Shown here in pieces: positions 16,896 to 26,870 of a DNA stretch of 32,690 nt; position 1 is the stretch's first letter; each line of letters starts with the position of its first letter. The stretch covers positions 1-32,690 of the forward strand of contig JAFIGA010000280.1 of the NCBI GenBank assembly GCA_020831715.1, given 5' to 3'. This DNA is from Leptospira sp. Its GTDB lineage: Bacteria; Spirochaetota; Leptospiria; Leptospirales; Leptospiraceae. A program made the translations under genes and the position numbers. The notes under the pieces were generated by a model. It made no database searches. It saw only the letters and a program-made list of their open reading frames with translations, and was not told where the DNA came from.

Positions 16896-18356
16896 TTGAA
16901 TTCATTTGAACTTACAGCATTTGCTTTTTCTTTCTTAATATTAATATCAATTTTTTTAAGCAAACTTTCCTTTCGCATTGGAATTCCAACTTTATTGCTC
17001 TTTCTTATCATTGGTATGTTGGCAGGCTCTGAGGGCATTATCGGAATGGAATTCGAAGATCCATTTCTTGCGCAAAACCTTGGTATCATAGCCATGAGTT
17101 ATATCCTTCTTGCGGGGGGTATGGAGACTGAGTGGAAGGTTATCAAGCCGATTCTGAGAGAAGGAATTCTCCTTTCCTCTTTAGGAGTATTTTTAACGGC
17201 TATAACAGTTGGAATATTCTCTTTTTATTTATTGGATCTTACTTGGATGGAATGTTTTTTATTGGGAGCGGTTGTATCTTCCACAGATGCTGCTTCTGTA
17301 TTCAATCTTCTCAGAACCAGTGGTATCGACCTTAAAGGTAAATTAAAACCACTATTGGAGTTGGAATCCGGATCCAATGACCCAATGGCTGTGATCTTGA
17401 CAGTTACCGCAATATCTTTGATAGGTTCAGCAAAATTATCGGGATCGGAAATTTTGGGTTCTATTTTATGGCAAGTAATTGTCGGTGGCTTATCGGGTTT
17501 GATACTTGGTAAGATTACCGTAGATTTAATGAATAAGATAAACTTGGAATATGATGGTTTATATACAGTTATAGTATTAGCGGCTGGGATTTTTATATAT
17601 TCTGCCACGAGTCTTTTGGATGGAAATGGATTTCTTTCTGTATACATTGCCGGTCTTTATATGGGAAATAATTATTTCGTACACAAGAAAAGTATCATTC
17701 GATTCATGGATGGTATTGGATGGCTGATGCAGATCATCATGTTCTTGGTATTGGGTTTATTGGTTTTCCCATCCAATCTTAAGGAAATTATTATTCCCGG
17801 ATTTTTATTCTCTCTATTTATGATTATTGTAGCAAGACCGATTGGGGTTATGATAAGCATGAGCTTTTCACAATTTAGTTGGAAAGAAAGATTGTTCATT
17901 TCCTGGGTCGGGCTAAGAGGTGCCGCTCCCATTATTCTTGCCACTTTCCCACTCACGGCAGGAATAGCTAATTCCGGTCTGATTTTCAATATAGTATTCT
18001 TTACAGTATTGACTTCACTTTTATTGCAAGGTACTTCGTTAAAATTTGTCGCAAAACTTATGAAATTGGACACTCCCTTAGCAAGAAAATCTTTGTATCC
18101 TTTCGAATATGTGAATCGGGAAAATAGCGATGCCAAGTTGGAAGAATATCTCCTTCCGATGAATTCTCCTGTCCATGGTAAAACTATTCGGGAATTAAAG
18201 ATTCCGGAAGATGCACTGATAACTATGATCATTAGAGGAGACAATTACATAGTTCCCACAGGTAGAACTCCTGTGGAGAGTCTGGACCTTCTACTCATTC
18301 TGGTGAATAAATCCAACGAAAAAATAGTTGGAGAAAGATTGCAGGGAATAGTGTAA
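16896..18356 (+). CDS. CPA1-family K+(Na+)/H+ antiporter with C-terminal TrkA_C (RCK_C) domain
   Basis: This 486-residue protein has about 12-13 membrane helices in residues 5-395. Conserved ion-site motifs are VSSTDAASVFNLLR (Asp131) and LESGSNDPMAVILT (Asn161-Asp162), as in NhaP-type exchangers. WVGLRGAAPIILATFPL near residue 345 is another family hallmark. Residues about 408-480 form a TrkA_C/RCK_C module (VHGKTIRELKIPEDALITMI), as in the NhaP2/CvrA subgroup that exports potassium. The start is TTG, 2 bases after the upstream stop and without an ATG alternative nearby, so translation probably depends on readthrough of ribosomes from the OmpA-like gene. The likely role is pH and K+/Na+ homeostasis at the inner membrane. 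The choice of cation is not readable. Confidence 0.87.
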   Translation: MNSFELTAFAFSFLILISIFLSKLSFRIGIPTLLLFLIIGMLAGSEGIIGMEFEDPFLAQNLGIIAMSYILLAGGMETEWKVIKPILREGILLSSLGVFLTAITVGIFSFYLLDLTWMECFLLGAVVSSTDAASVFNLLRTSGIDLKGKLKPLLELESGSNDPMAVILTVTAISLIGSAKLSGSEILGSILWQVIVGGLSGLILGKITVDLMNKINLEYDGLYTVIVLAAGIFIYSATSLLDGNGFLSVYIAGLYMGNNYFVHKKSIIRFMDGIGWLMQIIMFLVLGLLVFPSNLKEIIIPGFLFSLFMIIVARPIGVMISMSFSQFSWKERLFISWVGLRGAAPIILATFPLTAGIANSGLIFNIVFFTVLTSLLLQGTSLKFVAKLMKLDTPLARKSLYPFEYVNRENSDAKLEEYLLPMNSPVHGKTIRELKIPEDALITMIIRGDNYIVPTGRTPVESLDLLLILVNKSNEKIVGERLQGIV

Positions 18357-18382
18357 GCTATAACATCTAAGTTCTAAGTTAT

Positions 18383-20062
18383 TCAGTTACCTGAGTGAAT
18401 TTCTTGCTCAACACTAAATAGATTTTGTAGGGCAGAAAATAAATGATCATAAGATTGATAGATGGCTCTTTGTGTATTAAGAAGAGTTGTGAAGTAACTT
18501 TTGGGAAATGATTTCTTACTGATCGCTAGACTCATCCGTTTTGTAAATTTATTTTGCCTGTCACTTCGTGCTTCCCCCTCCTCCAAATACAATTGGGATA
18601 CCGGTAGATTCTCATCTACCTGCCAATGAGTTAGGATTGGTTGCAATACTTTGGTATAATATTCTTGCAGAGATTCAATCTCTGATTCGATGAACTTATT
18701 GTCCGATTCATTCATTTCTTCCCAGTCTTCCAATATATACGTTGCGTATTTTGCAGAATACAGCAAGCTCTGGGAGGCATGACTGATTTTTTGAATTAGG
18801 TCGGATTCTTGGGGACTGAGTTCATGTTCTTGCATTTTGGATGAAAAACTATAAACTGCTACTTGCAATAACTTAAGATAAGAATATACTTCATTATGTG
18901 TGAGATTTTGATCAATATTGAAATCACTGGGGAAGAATGAAAATATTTTCTTGGTTTTTTCTTGTCCCAAAACAATTAAGGAATTGTGATAAAAAACGAT
19001 GAAAAGCATTCTTTGGACTTCTTTTCTCAATGATGGTATCCCCGCTTCGGGATAGATCGGAGCTGTATTATTTAAATATACTGCATATACGATTTTCTTT
19101 TCAGGGAATAGCTTGTTTAGAAAAGCTGTAAAATAGTTTAGAAAAGGGGCAAAAAGTAGTATCCCTGTTGCATTGAATATTGTATGGAAAATAGCTAACC
19201 CTTGGACTTGGCTTCCTCTATCAACTGAATTGAGATCTACAAATACAGTCACCAGCGGTAGAAAAGTAAAGGTTATAACGCCGGTAATCATATTGAAAAA
19301 GAAATGACCTGCGACGACTCTCTTTCGTATGGAAGTTCCACCTATGGATGTTAGGATGAGTGGTAGCACATTCCCGATATTGGCTCCGATAAAAAAAGCG
19401 CATGTTGCAGTAAAGTCCGTGATGCCGGCATGAAAAGTAGTCATAGCTATCGCTAAGGATGCAGAACTGGACATCATCATAGCTGTAATTAAAGCACCTA
19501 TCAAAAGATAAATAATATTTCCATAATTGGGAATCAAAGCCAAATCAATTTTATCCGTAAAATCAGTAACCGAGATCTTCATATAATCCAGTCCCATGAA
19601 CAGGAAACCAAAACCGGATATTAGCTTTGCAATATTGGAGTATTTTTCGGATTTCCCGAGAAGAATTGTTCCCAATCCTCCAATGCCAATCATGGGAAGG
19701 GCAAAACTCTCAATGTTCACCTTAAAACCAACCGTTGCAACAATCCATGTGGTTGCGGTAGTTCCCAGATTCGAACCAAGAACCACACCGATGGCATTCT
19801 CCATTGTAATGACTCGTGCTCCTACAAAGGCAAGTGCCATGAGAGAAACGGCAAAACTACTTTGCAAGATCGCAGTAGTTGCGGCACCGGACAGTATGGA
19901 CTTTATTCTTCCATTGGTTGCAATCTGTAAGAATCTTCGGAATGCCTTTCCTGATAATTTTCTAATGGACTCTTCAATCAAAAACATTCCGAAAAGGAAA
20001 ATACCCAAACCGGCAAGGAATTTCCACTGATCGAAATTCTCCCAAAAAAGTTCGAATGTCAT
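18383..20062 (-). CDS. Na+/phosphate cotransporter (PNaS family) with C-terminal PhoU-like helical domain
   Basis: This is a 559-residue protein. The membrane part (about residues 15-315) has the inverted duplicated layout of the family. The first half shows AILQSSFAVSLMALAF (QSS at 67-69) and GSNLGTTATTW (97-107). The second half shows MMSSSASLAIAM (about 196-207) and GANIGNVLPLILTS (227-240). The second QSS is degenerate (MSSS). Residues about 335-559 form a soluble helical domain like PhoU, common in NptA/YjbB-type proteins and thought to regulate transport. It overlaps the small upstream gene by 4 bases (ATGA). Phosphate uptake or export driven by sodium is the expected function; direction is not decidable from sequence. 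Confidence 0.87.
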   Translation of the reverse strand: MTFELFWENFDQWKFLAGLGIFLFGMFLIEESIRKLSGKAFRRFLQIATNGRIKSILSGAATTAILQSSFAVSLMALAFVGARVITMENAIGVVLGSNLGTTATTWIVATVGFKVNIESFALPMIGIGGLGTILLGKSEKYSNIAKLISGFGFLFMGLDYMKISVTDFTDKIDLALIPNYGNIIYLLIGALITAMMMSSSASLAIAMTTFHAGITDFTATCAFFIGANIGNVLPLILTSIGGTSIRKRVVAGHFFFNMITGVITFTFLPLVTVFVDLNSVDRGSQVQGLAIFHTIFNATGILLFAPFLNYFTAFLNKLFPEKKIVYAVYLNNTAPIYPEAGIPSLRKEVQRMLFIVFYHNSLIVLGQEKTKKIFSFFPSDFNIDQNLTHNEVYSYLKLLQVAVYSFSSKMQEHELSPQESDLIQKISHASQSLLYSAKYATYILEDWEEMNESDNKFIESEIESLQEYYTKVLQPILTHWQVDENLPVSQLYLEEGEARSDRQNKFTKRMSLAISKKSFPKSYFTTLLNTQRAIYQSYDHLFSALQNLFSVEQEIHSGN

Positions 20063-20322
20063 TGGTTTCCTGTCTTCATCTTGGTAAGGATTTTTATCAG
20101 GTTACTTCGGATTCTTCTCTTCTGATCTTCAGTGAGTTCCAATTCGCCTTTTTCGGCTTTGGCGATTACCAATTCAGCTTTTTCTACAAATTCTAGACCT
20201 TTTTCGTCAACCTTATCCTGGTTTTTCCTATAGCTATCAAGTGCTTTTTGTACATCTAATAACTCTTTAGATATACTTCCAATAGTAACATTTAAATTTA
20301 TGATGTCTTCAGTATCAGCCAT
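20059..20322 (-). CDS. Small coiled-coil protein coupled to the Na/Pi cotransporter
   Basis: This is an 87-residue acidic/basic helical protein with no signal peptide. Residues about 8-55 are a likely coiled coil with heptad-like Leu, Ile and Val spacing, and the C-terminal third is a second helix rich in Lys and Arg (TEDQKRRIRSNLIKIL). I do not recognise a family. Its stop overlaps the start of the cotransporter gene by 4 bases, so the two are probably made together. A role as cytoplasmic partner of the transporter is only a guess from coupling. Confidence 0.7.
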   Translation of the reverse strand: MADTEDIINLNVTIGSISKELLDVQKALDSYRKNQDKVDEKGLEFVEKAELVIAKAEKGELELTEDQKRRIRSNLIKILTKMKTGNQ

Positions 20323-20382
20323 TTGCCATATCCATTGAATCTATTGGTATCTCAAGTAATGTCATTAATTTTTTCTGAGATG

Positions 20383-21432
20383 TTATTTGTACAACACGTC
20401 TATATATTTCTTCTTGGCTTCATTGTGCTCTTTATATGTAGACGAAAAATAATGGGAACCGTCCGGTTTTAATAGGAAAAAAAGTTTATCCGATTTCTTG
20501 GGATTGAATGCTGCGTCCAATGCTGGAAAGCCGGGATTGGAAATGGGACCGGGAGGCCAGCCGGAATTGATATAGGTATTATAAGGGCTTTGTATTTCCA
20601 AATCCCTGTTAAATAATCTCTTCTTTGGTTTATCGAAAAGATATTGAACAGTAGCACAGCTTTCTAAAGGCATATTTTTTTCGATTCTAGTTTCAAATAC
20701 TCCCGCCATCATCGGTCTTTCTTCTGCTTTAACTGCTTCCCTTTCTACAATGGAAGCGAGAATAACTTTTTGATGGAGGTCTTTTGGGCTAAGATTCTTT
20801 GCATTGGGAATGGAATTGATTTTTACAAAAAATCTTTTGATCATCATTTCGATTGTTTTTTCCAAAGGATAGTTGATGGGAACCGAATAGGTTTCCGGGA
20901 ACAGGTACCCTTCTGTATCGTTGGCGGGAATTTTGTATTTTTCAATTATCTTTTTATCTTGTGCCGCCAATATAAATTCTTGTCTACTTTTTGCCAGTTT
21001 TCTCGCTGTTAGTAGATCCCCAATTTGTCTATTGTTGAAACCTTCCGGTATGGTGAAATGGACAAGTTTTACCTTGCCTTCTATGATGACATTCAGGATT
21101 TTTCTGGCACTCATTCCATCGTTGACTTCATAGACTCCCATCTTGATTTTGGGAGCTGAGCGAGTGAACTTAATTAGATAATTAAAATAAGCAGTGGACT
21201 TGATCATTCCATTGCGACTGAGATCGCGGACAACTCGAGAGGATGGCATTCCGGGTTCTATGATGAGTTCGTATTTTGTGTGACCGTCACCAACCGCTCC
21301 CCCCTTCATTTCATCAATGATGGCAATGCTAGAAATGATTCCTAGAATCAAAACTACAATGGAGACTAGGCTGTAGCGAAATATTTTGGAACCTAAAAGT
21401 TTATTCACATTTTTAATTGAAATAGAAGCCAT
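20383..21432 (-). CDS. mltG: MltG-type endolytic murein transglycosylase
   Basis: This 349-residue protein is of the YceG/MltG family. A basic N-terminus precedes one membrane helix (about residues 20-40). A LysM-like region follows (about 55-130, IEPGMPSSRVVRDL and IPEGFNNRQIGDLL). The catalytic domain has EGYLFPETY at 174-182 and VILASIVEREA at 223-233, with Glu230 at the position of the catalytic Glu218 in the E. coli enzyme. YNTYINSGWPPGPISNPG near the C-terminus is a strong family signature. It cleaves newly made glycan strands and is thought to set their length as a terminase. Upstream 21 bases away is the Fur/PerR gene and downstream the small coiled-coil gene, all on one strand and probably in one operon. 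Confidence 0.93.
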   Translation of the reverse strand: MASISIKNVNKLLGSKIFRYSLVSIVVLILGIISSIAIIDEMKGGAVGDGHTKYELIIEPGMPSSRVVRDLSRNGMIKSTAYFNYLIKFTRSAPKIKMGVYEVNDGMSARKILNVIIEGKVKLVHFTIPEGFNNRQIGDLLTARKLAKSRQEFILAAQDKKIIEKYKIPANDTEGYLFPETYSVPINYPLEKTIEMMIKRFFVKINSIPNAKNLSPKDLHQKVILASIVEREAVKAEERPMMAGVFETRIEKNMPLESCATVQYLFDKPKKRLFNRDLEIQSPYNTYINSGWPPGPISNPGFPALDAAFNPKKSDKLFFLLKPDGSHYFSSTYKEHNEAKKKYIDVLYK

Positions 21433-21453
21433 TGGAATTGTAAACCAATAAAT

Positions 21454-21873
21454 CTATTGGCAATCTTTACATATTCCATGAAAGTTAACTTCCATAGAGG
21501 AGATTTTAAACCCTTTTACCGATTTGGGCATTTGTTTTCCCAAGTCATCCACACATTCAATCCTTCCACATTTATTGCAGATTACATGTCCATGATTGAT
21601 TGCCTTCTCGGTTAGTTCTTCTTTCAATTCGAAGTAAGTAACTCTATCCCCATTGAGCATTGTGCTCAATATTTTTTTGGATTCTAAATCCGATAGAGCT
21701 CTATAGATCGTGACTCGGTCCCAGGATTGACCTTTGGGTAATTTCTCCATGATCTCTTGGTGGTTAAGAGGTCTTTTGGAGTCTTGCAAAATAGAGATAA
21801 CCTGTTCTCGGTTTTTGGTTATTTTGAGTCCGACATTCTTAAGAATATCAATGGGGCTATCATTATCTTGCAT
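21454..21873 (-). CDS. Fur-family transcriptional regulator (PerR/Fur type)
   Basis: This 139-residue protein has the usual length for Fur relatives. The N-terminal winged helix spans about residues 10-82 with recognition region SWDRVTIYRALSDLESKKIL (50-69). The C-terminal dimer domain has two CxxC pairs, Cys99/Cys102 (HVICNKCGRIE) and Cys135/Cys138 (GICKDCQ), which form the structural zinc site. His94 and His96 in NHGH are candidate sensory metal ligands. Fur versus PerR cannot be decided from these residues. It is located between RNase H and MltG on the minus strand with small gaps. No obvious Fur-box palindrome was seen in the 45 bases before it. Confidence 0.88.
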   Translation of the reverse strand: MQDNDSPIDILKNVGLKITKNREQVISILQDSKRPLNHQEIMEKLPKGQSWDRVTIYRALSDLESKKILSTMLNGDRVTYFELKEELTEKAINHGHVICNKCGRIECVDDLGKQMPKSVKGFKISSMEVNFHGICKDCQ

Positions 21874-21918
21874 AATTCAAATCTATGAACAAATCAACTA
21901 GGGTAAAGTAAAATTTTA

Positions 21919-22323
21919 TCAGCCTATTGCCTGGTTTGCCAGCGAATCTGCTTTTTTATTTCCTTCTCTTCTAACATGGTTTATGGAAAATGATTGAAAT
22001 TCTTTTTTTAGATTTTGTACTTCTTCCCAAAAAGGTTTGAACTCAGGCTTCTTGACTTTGTATTTTCCTGTGACTTGAAAAACCACCAATTCGGAATCCA
22101 TGAACACTTGAACTTTTTGTAAACCCAGTTCTTTCGCTTTTCTCAGTGCGTGGAGGAGAGATTGCCACTCCGCAACATTATTGGTAGCAACTCCCAATGG
22201 TTGGGATATTTCAAAAATAGCTTCTCCACTATTTCCATCACCATTTTCATCAGTTGCCCAGACTCCGAGAGATGCAGTTCCCGGATTGCCCTTGGAAGCC
22301 CCATCACAATATATTTTAACCAT
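21919..22323 (-). CDS. rnhA: Ribonuclease HI
   Basis: This 134-residue protein has the four catalytic acids of RNase HI: Asp7 in YCDGASKGNPG, Glu52 in NNVAEWQSL, Asp76 in VFMDSELV and Asp126 in NKKADSLAN. The enzyme degrades the RNA strand of RNA/DNA hybrids in the cytoplasm. The ATG at 22323 puts YCDG at the usual distance from the N-terminus and has GGAAAG about 10 bases upstream; a GTG 27 bases upstream is the only longer alternative. It is the first gene of the minus-strand rnhA-fur-mltG-small protein-Na/Pi operon and is divergent from the RlmK-like gene. Confidence 0.9.
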   Translation of the reverse strand: MVKIYCDGASKGNPGTASLGVWATDENGDGNSGEAIFEISQPLGVATNNVAEWQSLLHALRKAKELGLQKVQVFMDSELVVFQVTGKYKVKKPEFKPFWEEVQNLKKEFQSFSINHVRREGNKKADSLANQAIG

Positions 22324-22405
22324 AGATCTAATCTTTCCGGAATACCTCACAGGTCAATCTCTCAAAATACTGTCGGTATTTTTAGGAGAATTGTATCTTG
22401 GTAAA

Positions 22406-23458
22406 ATGGACAGTTTGGATTCACAAGAACATAGTAATTTTATTTCGGAATCAAAGAAGAATCAAACCGGGCAGGGTGGCTTGGATATGTTTCGAAACCG
22501 ACTCAGGAAAAATAAAAAAGAAATGGCTAAAAGAGCCAAACAAAACTCTGTTCAAAGCTACCGACTCTATGACAAAGACATTCCTCAAGTTCCTGTTGTG
22601 ATCGATTTATATAAAGATATAAATACGACTAAGGAATATCTTGTTTTTCAATACTTTAGAGGTCCCTTTGATTATTCTGAAGATGGGAATGATAGAATCT
22701 TGGATGAACGAATTTCCACAATTAAAGAAATTATCTTAGAAGTATTTCAATCTTCCATTGCCGGCTTGTATGTGAAATTAAGAGAGAAAAAGAAAGGCTC
22801 TTCTCAATATGAAAAGCTTTCCCAAGAAAGAAAAATTATCACCATACAAGAAGGCAATGCAAAAATATTGGTGAATCTAAGTGATTACTTGGATACGGGA
22901 ATTTTTTTGGATCATAGACCACTTCGACTGAAAATAGGTCGTGAGTCTTCCGGTAAGAATTTATTGAATTTGTTTTGTTATACGGGTGCTTTTACGGTTC
23001 ATGCAGGATTGGGAGGAGCAAAATACACTACCTCTGTTGACCTTTCGAATACTTATTTGGAGTGGGCGGAAAAAAATCTATTGCTGAACCAATTGAATCT
23101 GAGTATGCATCAATTAGTAGAAGCAGATATTATGGAATGGGTAAAAGAGAATCGAGAAAAAGTAAAATACGATACAATCATTTTGGACCCACCGACTTTT
23201 TCCAATAGTAAAAAAACAGGATCCATTTGGGATCTTCCCAAGGATTGCTACGGACTCATTCAATCACTTATAGATTATTATCTAAGTGATGAAGGTGTGA
23301 TTTATTTTTCTACCAACTTTAGAAAATTTCAGATGGAATCGGAGAGTATTGAAGGACATGTAGAAGATATTTCCGAGGAGACAATTCCTTTCGATATAAG
23401 GGAAAAGAAAATTCATAGAACCTGGAAGATCACAAAAAAGGCCATGCAAAATGCATAG
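22406..23458 (+). CDS. RlmK-type 23S rRNA guanine-N7 methyltransferase, stand-alone
   Basis: This 350-residue protein closely follows the C-terminal half of E. coli RlmKL (the RlmK part, 23S rRNA m7G2069). MFRNRLRKNKKEMAKRAKQN (28-47) and SYRLYDKDIPQ (51-61) start the domain, followed by the PUA/EEHEE-like part. The SAM site is LLNLFCYTGAFTVHAGLGGA (186-205), an acidic Asp212 ends strand 2, and DPPTFSNS (261-268) is the catalytic loop. The N-terminal RlmL half (THUMP plus m2G2445 domain) is absent, so this is a single-function enzyme. The start is uncertain: ATG at 22406 is preferred; the AGGAGA at 22384 sits 16 bases away, and TTG at 22391 or ATG at 22487 are alternatives. An open frame continues further upstream across rnhA, but that region is not coding. 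Confidence 0.85.
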   Translation: MDSLDSQEHSNFISESKKNQTGQGGLDMFRNRLRKNKKEMAKRAKQNSVQSYRLYDKDIPQVPVVIDLYKDINTTKEYLVFQYFRGPFDYSEDGNDRILDERISTIKEIILEVFQSSIAGLYVKLREKKKGSSQYEKLSQERKIITIQEGNAKILVNLSDYLDTGIFLDHRPLRLKIGRESSGKNLLNLFCYTGAFTVHAGLGGAKYTTSVDLSNTYLEWAEKNLLLNQLNLSMHQLVEADIMEWVKENREKVKYDTIILDPPTFSNSKKTGSIWDLPKDCYGLIQSLIDYYLSDEGVIYFSTNFRKFQMESESIEGHVEDISEETIPFDIREKKIHRTWKITKKAMQNA

Positions 23459-23472
23459 CCTAGTTTTGGGTT

Positions 23473-23504
23473 GGCATTGCATCAGAAAGATCTGACCCAA
23501 TGCC
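23473..23504. terminator. Hairpin between convergent rlmK-like and groEL genes
   Basis: GGCATTG (23473-23479) pairs with CAATGCC (23498-23504), and inside it TCAGA pairs with TCTGA around an AAGA tetraloop, with a 2x2 internal bulge. It lies between two convergent stops and can fold from either strand. There is no T run on either side, so a rho-independent terminator in the classical sense is not shown; it may act as a transcript 3' end stabiliser. Confidence 0.4.
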
Positions 23505-23524
23505 GAAGACTTGAGCAGGTTGAT

Positions 23525-25195
<1,671 letters not shown>

Positions 25196-25480
25196 TTAAG
25201 ATACAATTCCGAGAATGTCAGATTCTCTGATGATAAGGTAGTCTTTTCCACCTTGTTTGATTTCTGTTCCGGAATACTTTCCGTATAGAACTTTGTCTCC
25301 GACTTTTACTTCAAGAGGAACCAGTTTTCCGTCTTCGTATTTTCCGGATCCGATGGCAACAACAGTTCCTTCTTGTGGTTTCTCTTTAGCGGTATCGGGT
25401 ACATAGAGACTTCCGATTTTTTCTTCCGACTCTGACTTTGGTTCTACAACGACTCGATCTGCGAGTGGTTTAATATTCAT
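25196..25480 (-). CDS. groES: Co-chaperonin GroES
   Basis: This 94-residue protein has the family start [13 protein letters not shown], the mobile-loop region [20 protein letters not shown] (about residues 19-38) and the roof and barrel strand [16 protein letters not shown]. It caps GroEL during folding. It is first in the groES-groEL operon with AGGAG about 8 bases before the ATG. Expression should be heat-shock controlled through the two inverted repeats upstream. Confidence 0.98.
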   Translation of the reverse strand: MNIKPLADRVVVEPKSESEEKIGSLYVPDTAKEKPQEGTVVAIGSGKYEDGKLVPLEVKVGDKVLYGKYSGTEIKQGGKDYLIIRESDILGIVS

Positions 25481-25519
25481 AATTCTTGCTCCTTTTTGGT
25501 AAAAAATTGTATTTTTACT

Positions 25520-25546
25520 CTAGCACTGCATTATTTAGAGTGCTAA
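25520..25546. promoter_or_regulatory. CIRCE element 1 (HrcA operator) downstream of groES promoter
   Basis: The arms CTAGCACTG and GAGTGCTAA are separated by exactly 9 bases, matching the CIRCE consensus TTAGCACTC-N9-GAGTGCTAA at 7 of 9 left and 9 of 9 right positions. It sits between the predicted transcription start and the groES ATG, a typical place for HrcA repression. The hrcA gene is not in this window. Confidence 0.88.
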
Positions 25547-25557
25547 TCTTTAAGGAC

Positions 25558-25586
25558 ATGATAATTTTTGAGGTCAAATTTGGCAA
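25558..25586 (-). promoter_or_regulatory. Predicted sigma-70-type promoter of groES-groEL
   Basis: On the minus strand, TTGCCA (25586-25581) and TATCAT (25563-25558) are spaced 17 bases apart. The -35 box overlaps the left arm of CIRCE element 2, and the inferred start near 25551 lies just before CIRCE element 1. Placement between two operators supports it as the real promoter. Confidence 0.55.
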
Positions 25587-25610
25587 GCACTTTATTGGAT
25601 AGAGTGCTAA
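25584..25610. promoter_or_regulatory. CIRCE element 2, overlapping the -35 box
   Basis: CAAGCACTT and GAGTGCTAA are separated by 9 bases. The right arm is a perfect CIRCE arm, while the left matches 6 of 9. It is more degenerate than element 1 but the spacing and the location over the promoter make a second HrcA site likely. It lies about 79 bases from the divergent bioF start and might also affect that gene. Confidence 0.65.
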
Positions 25611-25688
25611 AAAAAGTTTCCGATTGACAATCCGACAACTCATCCAATCCTGAATCAAGAAACTCCCTCACTGTATACGGAAAAAAGA

Positions 25689-26828
25689 TTGCCCCAAGAA
25701 TTTTACCAATCCATCCAAAAAGAGCTCTCGAGTAGAGACGAAAAGAACTTACGAAGAAGCTTGTATGTTCCTCAAGGCATAGATTTTTGTTCCAATGATT
25801 ACTTAGGCTTGGCAAAAGATTCTCGAATTCATAATGCACTCATGGAAGGAATAGGAATCTACGGTGCAGGTTCGACGGCAAGCAGATTGGTCCGCGGACA
25901 TTCTGAAGCTTTCGTTTCGCTGGAAAGAAAATTCTCTTTTTTAAGCCAAGGAATGGGGGCGCTTTTTGTTGCCAATGGTTTTACGGCTAACTTAGGATTA
26001 ATGGACGCCATTGCGGATTTGCGGACTGTTGTCTTCTGTGATCGCTTGAATCATGCATCGATTTTGGATGGGATTCGACTTTCCGGAGCCAAACGAGTTT
26101 ACTACGATCATTTGGATATGAATGATCTTCGAGCCAAATTGGAAAAGCACCGGTCGGCTAAGAGAAAAATTTTAATATCGGAAACTATATTTAGTATGGA
26201 TGGGGATGCTCTTCCCATAGAGGAATATGTGAAATTAGCCGAGGAATTTGATGTCATACTTGTATTGGATGAGACCCATGCAGTGGGAGTATTTGGGAAA
26301 ATGGGAGGGGGACTTTCTTGTGACGAGAAGTTTTTAGATGCAGAGCTGATTCCACGAATTGATTTTAGAATCTATACCATGGGAAAGGCACTTGGCTTAG
26401 AGGGAGGTTTGATTGTGTATAATAATGAATCTTCCAAGGATTTTCTGATCAATTGCATGCGAAATTTCATCTTTTCGACTGCTCCCATGCCGGCAATTGC
26501 CCATGCGGGAATAACCGCTTGCGAAATTTTATTCAACAATCCGGATCTCGTTGCAAAGCCTTTATTGAATTCCGATTATTTTCGTAAGTCCATTCAAGGG
26601 CTTGCAGTAGAGCAGACGAATTCAATATCACAGATCATTCCGTTGATTTTAAATTCGGAAGAACAAGCTCTCTCTGTGAGTAAACAGCTTCAAGATAGGG
26701 GACTCGACGTTCGTGCGATTCGTCCACCCACCGTTCCCAGTTCTCGTCTAAGAATCAGCATCCATGCCGATCATAAAAAAGAAGAATTGGACAGACTATC
26801 AGAGACTTTATTTGAAATATTGGATTAG
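25689..26828 (+). CDS. bioF: 8-amino-7-oxononanoate synthase (BioF-like), alpha-oxoamine synthase family
   Basis: This 379-residue PLP enzyme of fold type I has FCSNDYLGLAKD (33-44) near the start, GAGSTASRLVRGHSEA (59-74), the cofactor-face strand VLDETHAVGVFG (192-203, Asp194 and His197) and the PLP lysine Lys233 in TMGKALGLEGG. Length and motifs fit BioF, which condenses pimeloyl thioester with alanine in biotin synthesis. The relative enzyme Kbl (2-amino-3-ketobutyrate ligase) is a less likely alternative. The start is TTG at 25689 with GGAAA before it. No other bio genes are in the window. It is divergent from groES across the CIRCE region, and manA follows 42 bases later. Confidence 0.8.
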   Translation: MPQEFYQSIQKELSSRDEKNLRRSLYVPQGIDFCSNDYLGLAKDSRIHNALMEGIGIYGAGSTASRLVRGHSEAFVSLERKFSFLSQGMGALFVANGFTANLGLMDAIADLRTVVFCDRLNHASILDGIRLSGAKRVYYDHLDMNDLRAKLEKHRSAKRKILISETIFSMDGDALPIEEYVKLAEEFDVILVLDETHAVGVFGKMGGGLSCDEKFLDAELIPRIDFRIYTMGKALGLEGGLIVYNNESSKDFLINCMRNFIFSTAPMPAIAHAGITACEILFNNPDLVAKPLLNSDYFRKSIQGLAVEQTNSISQIIPLILNSEEQALSVSKQLQDRGLDVRAIRPPTVPSSRLRISIHADHKKEELDRLSETLFEILD

Positions 26829-26870
26829 AAAACTCCTTTTCCTAAGACATGGCTCCCAAAAAATGACCCT

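Noticed and set aside
18366..18380. Tandem heptamer-like repeat (CTAAGTT twice) between convergent genes
   Set aside because: Only two short copies in an AT-rich spacer; not meaningful without further copies.
22181..22405. Long upstream extension of the RlmK-like reading frame
   Set aside because: It runs antisense through rnhA and the divergent spacer, and the homologous part of the protein begins only after 22406.
25543..25839. 98-codon minus-strand frame across the groES-bioF spacer
   Set aside because: It covers both promoter elements and the bioF start, has no family features and no ribosome-binding site.
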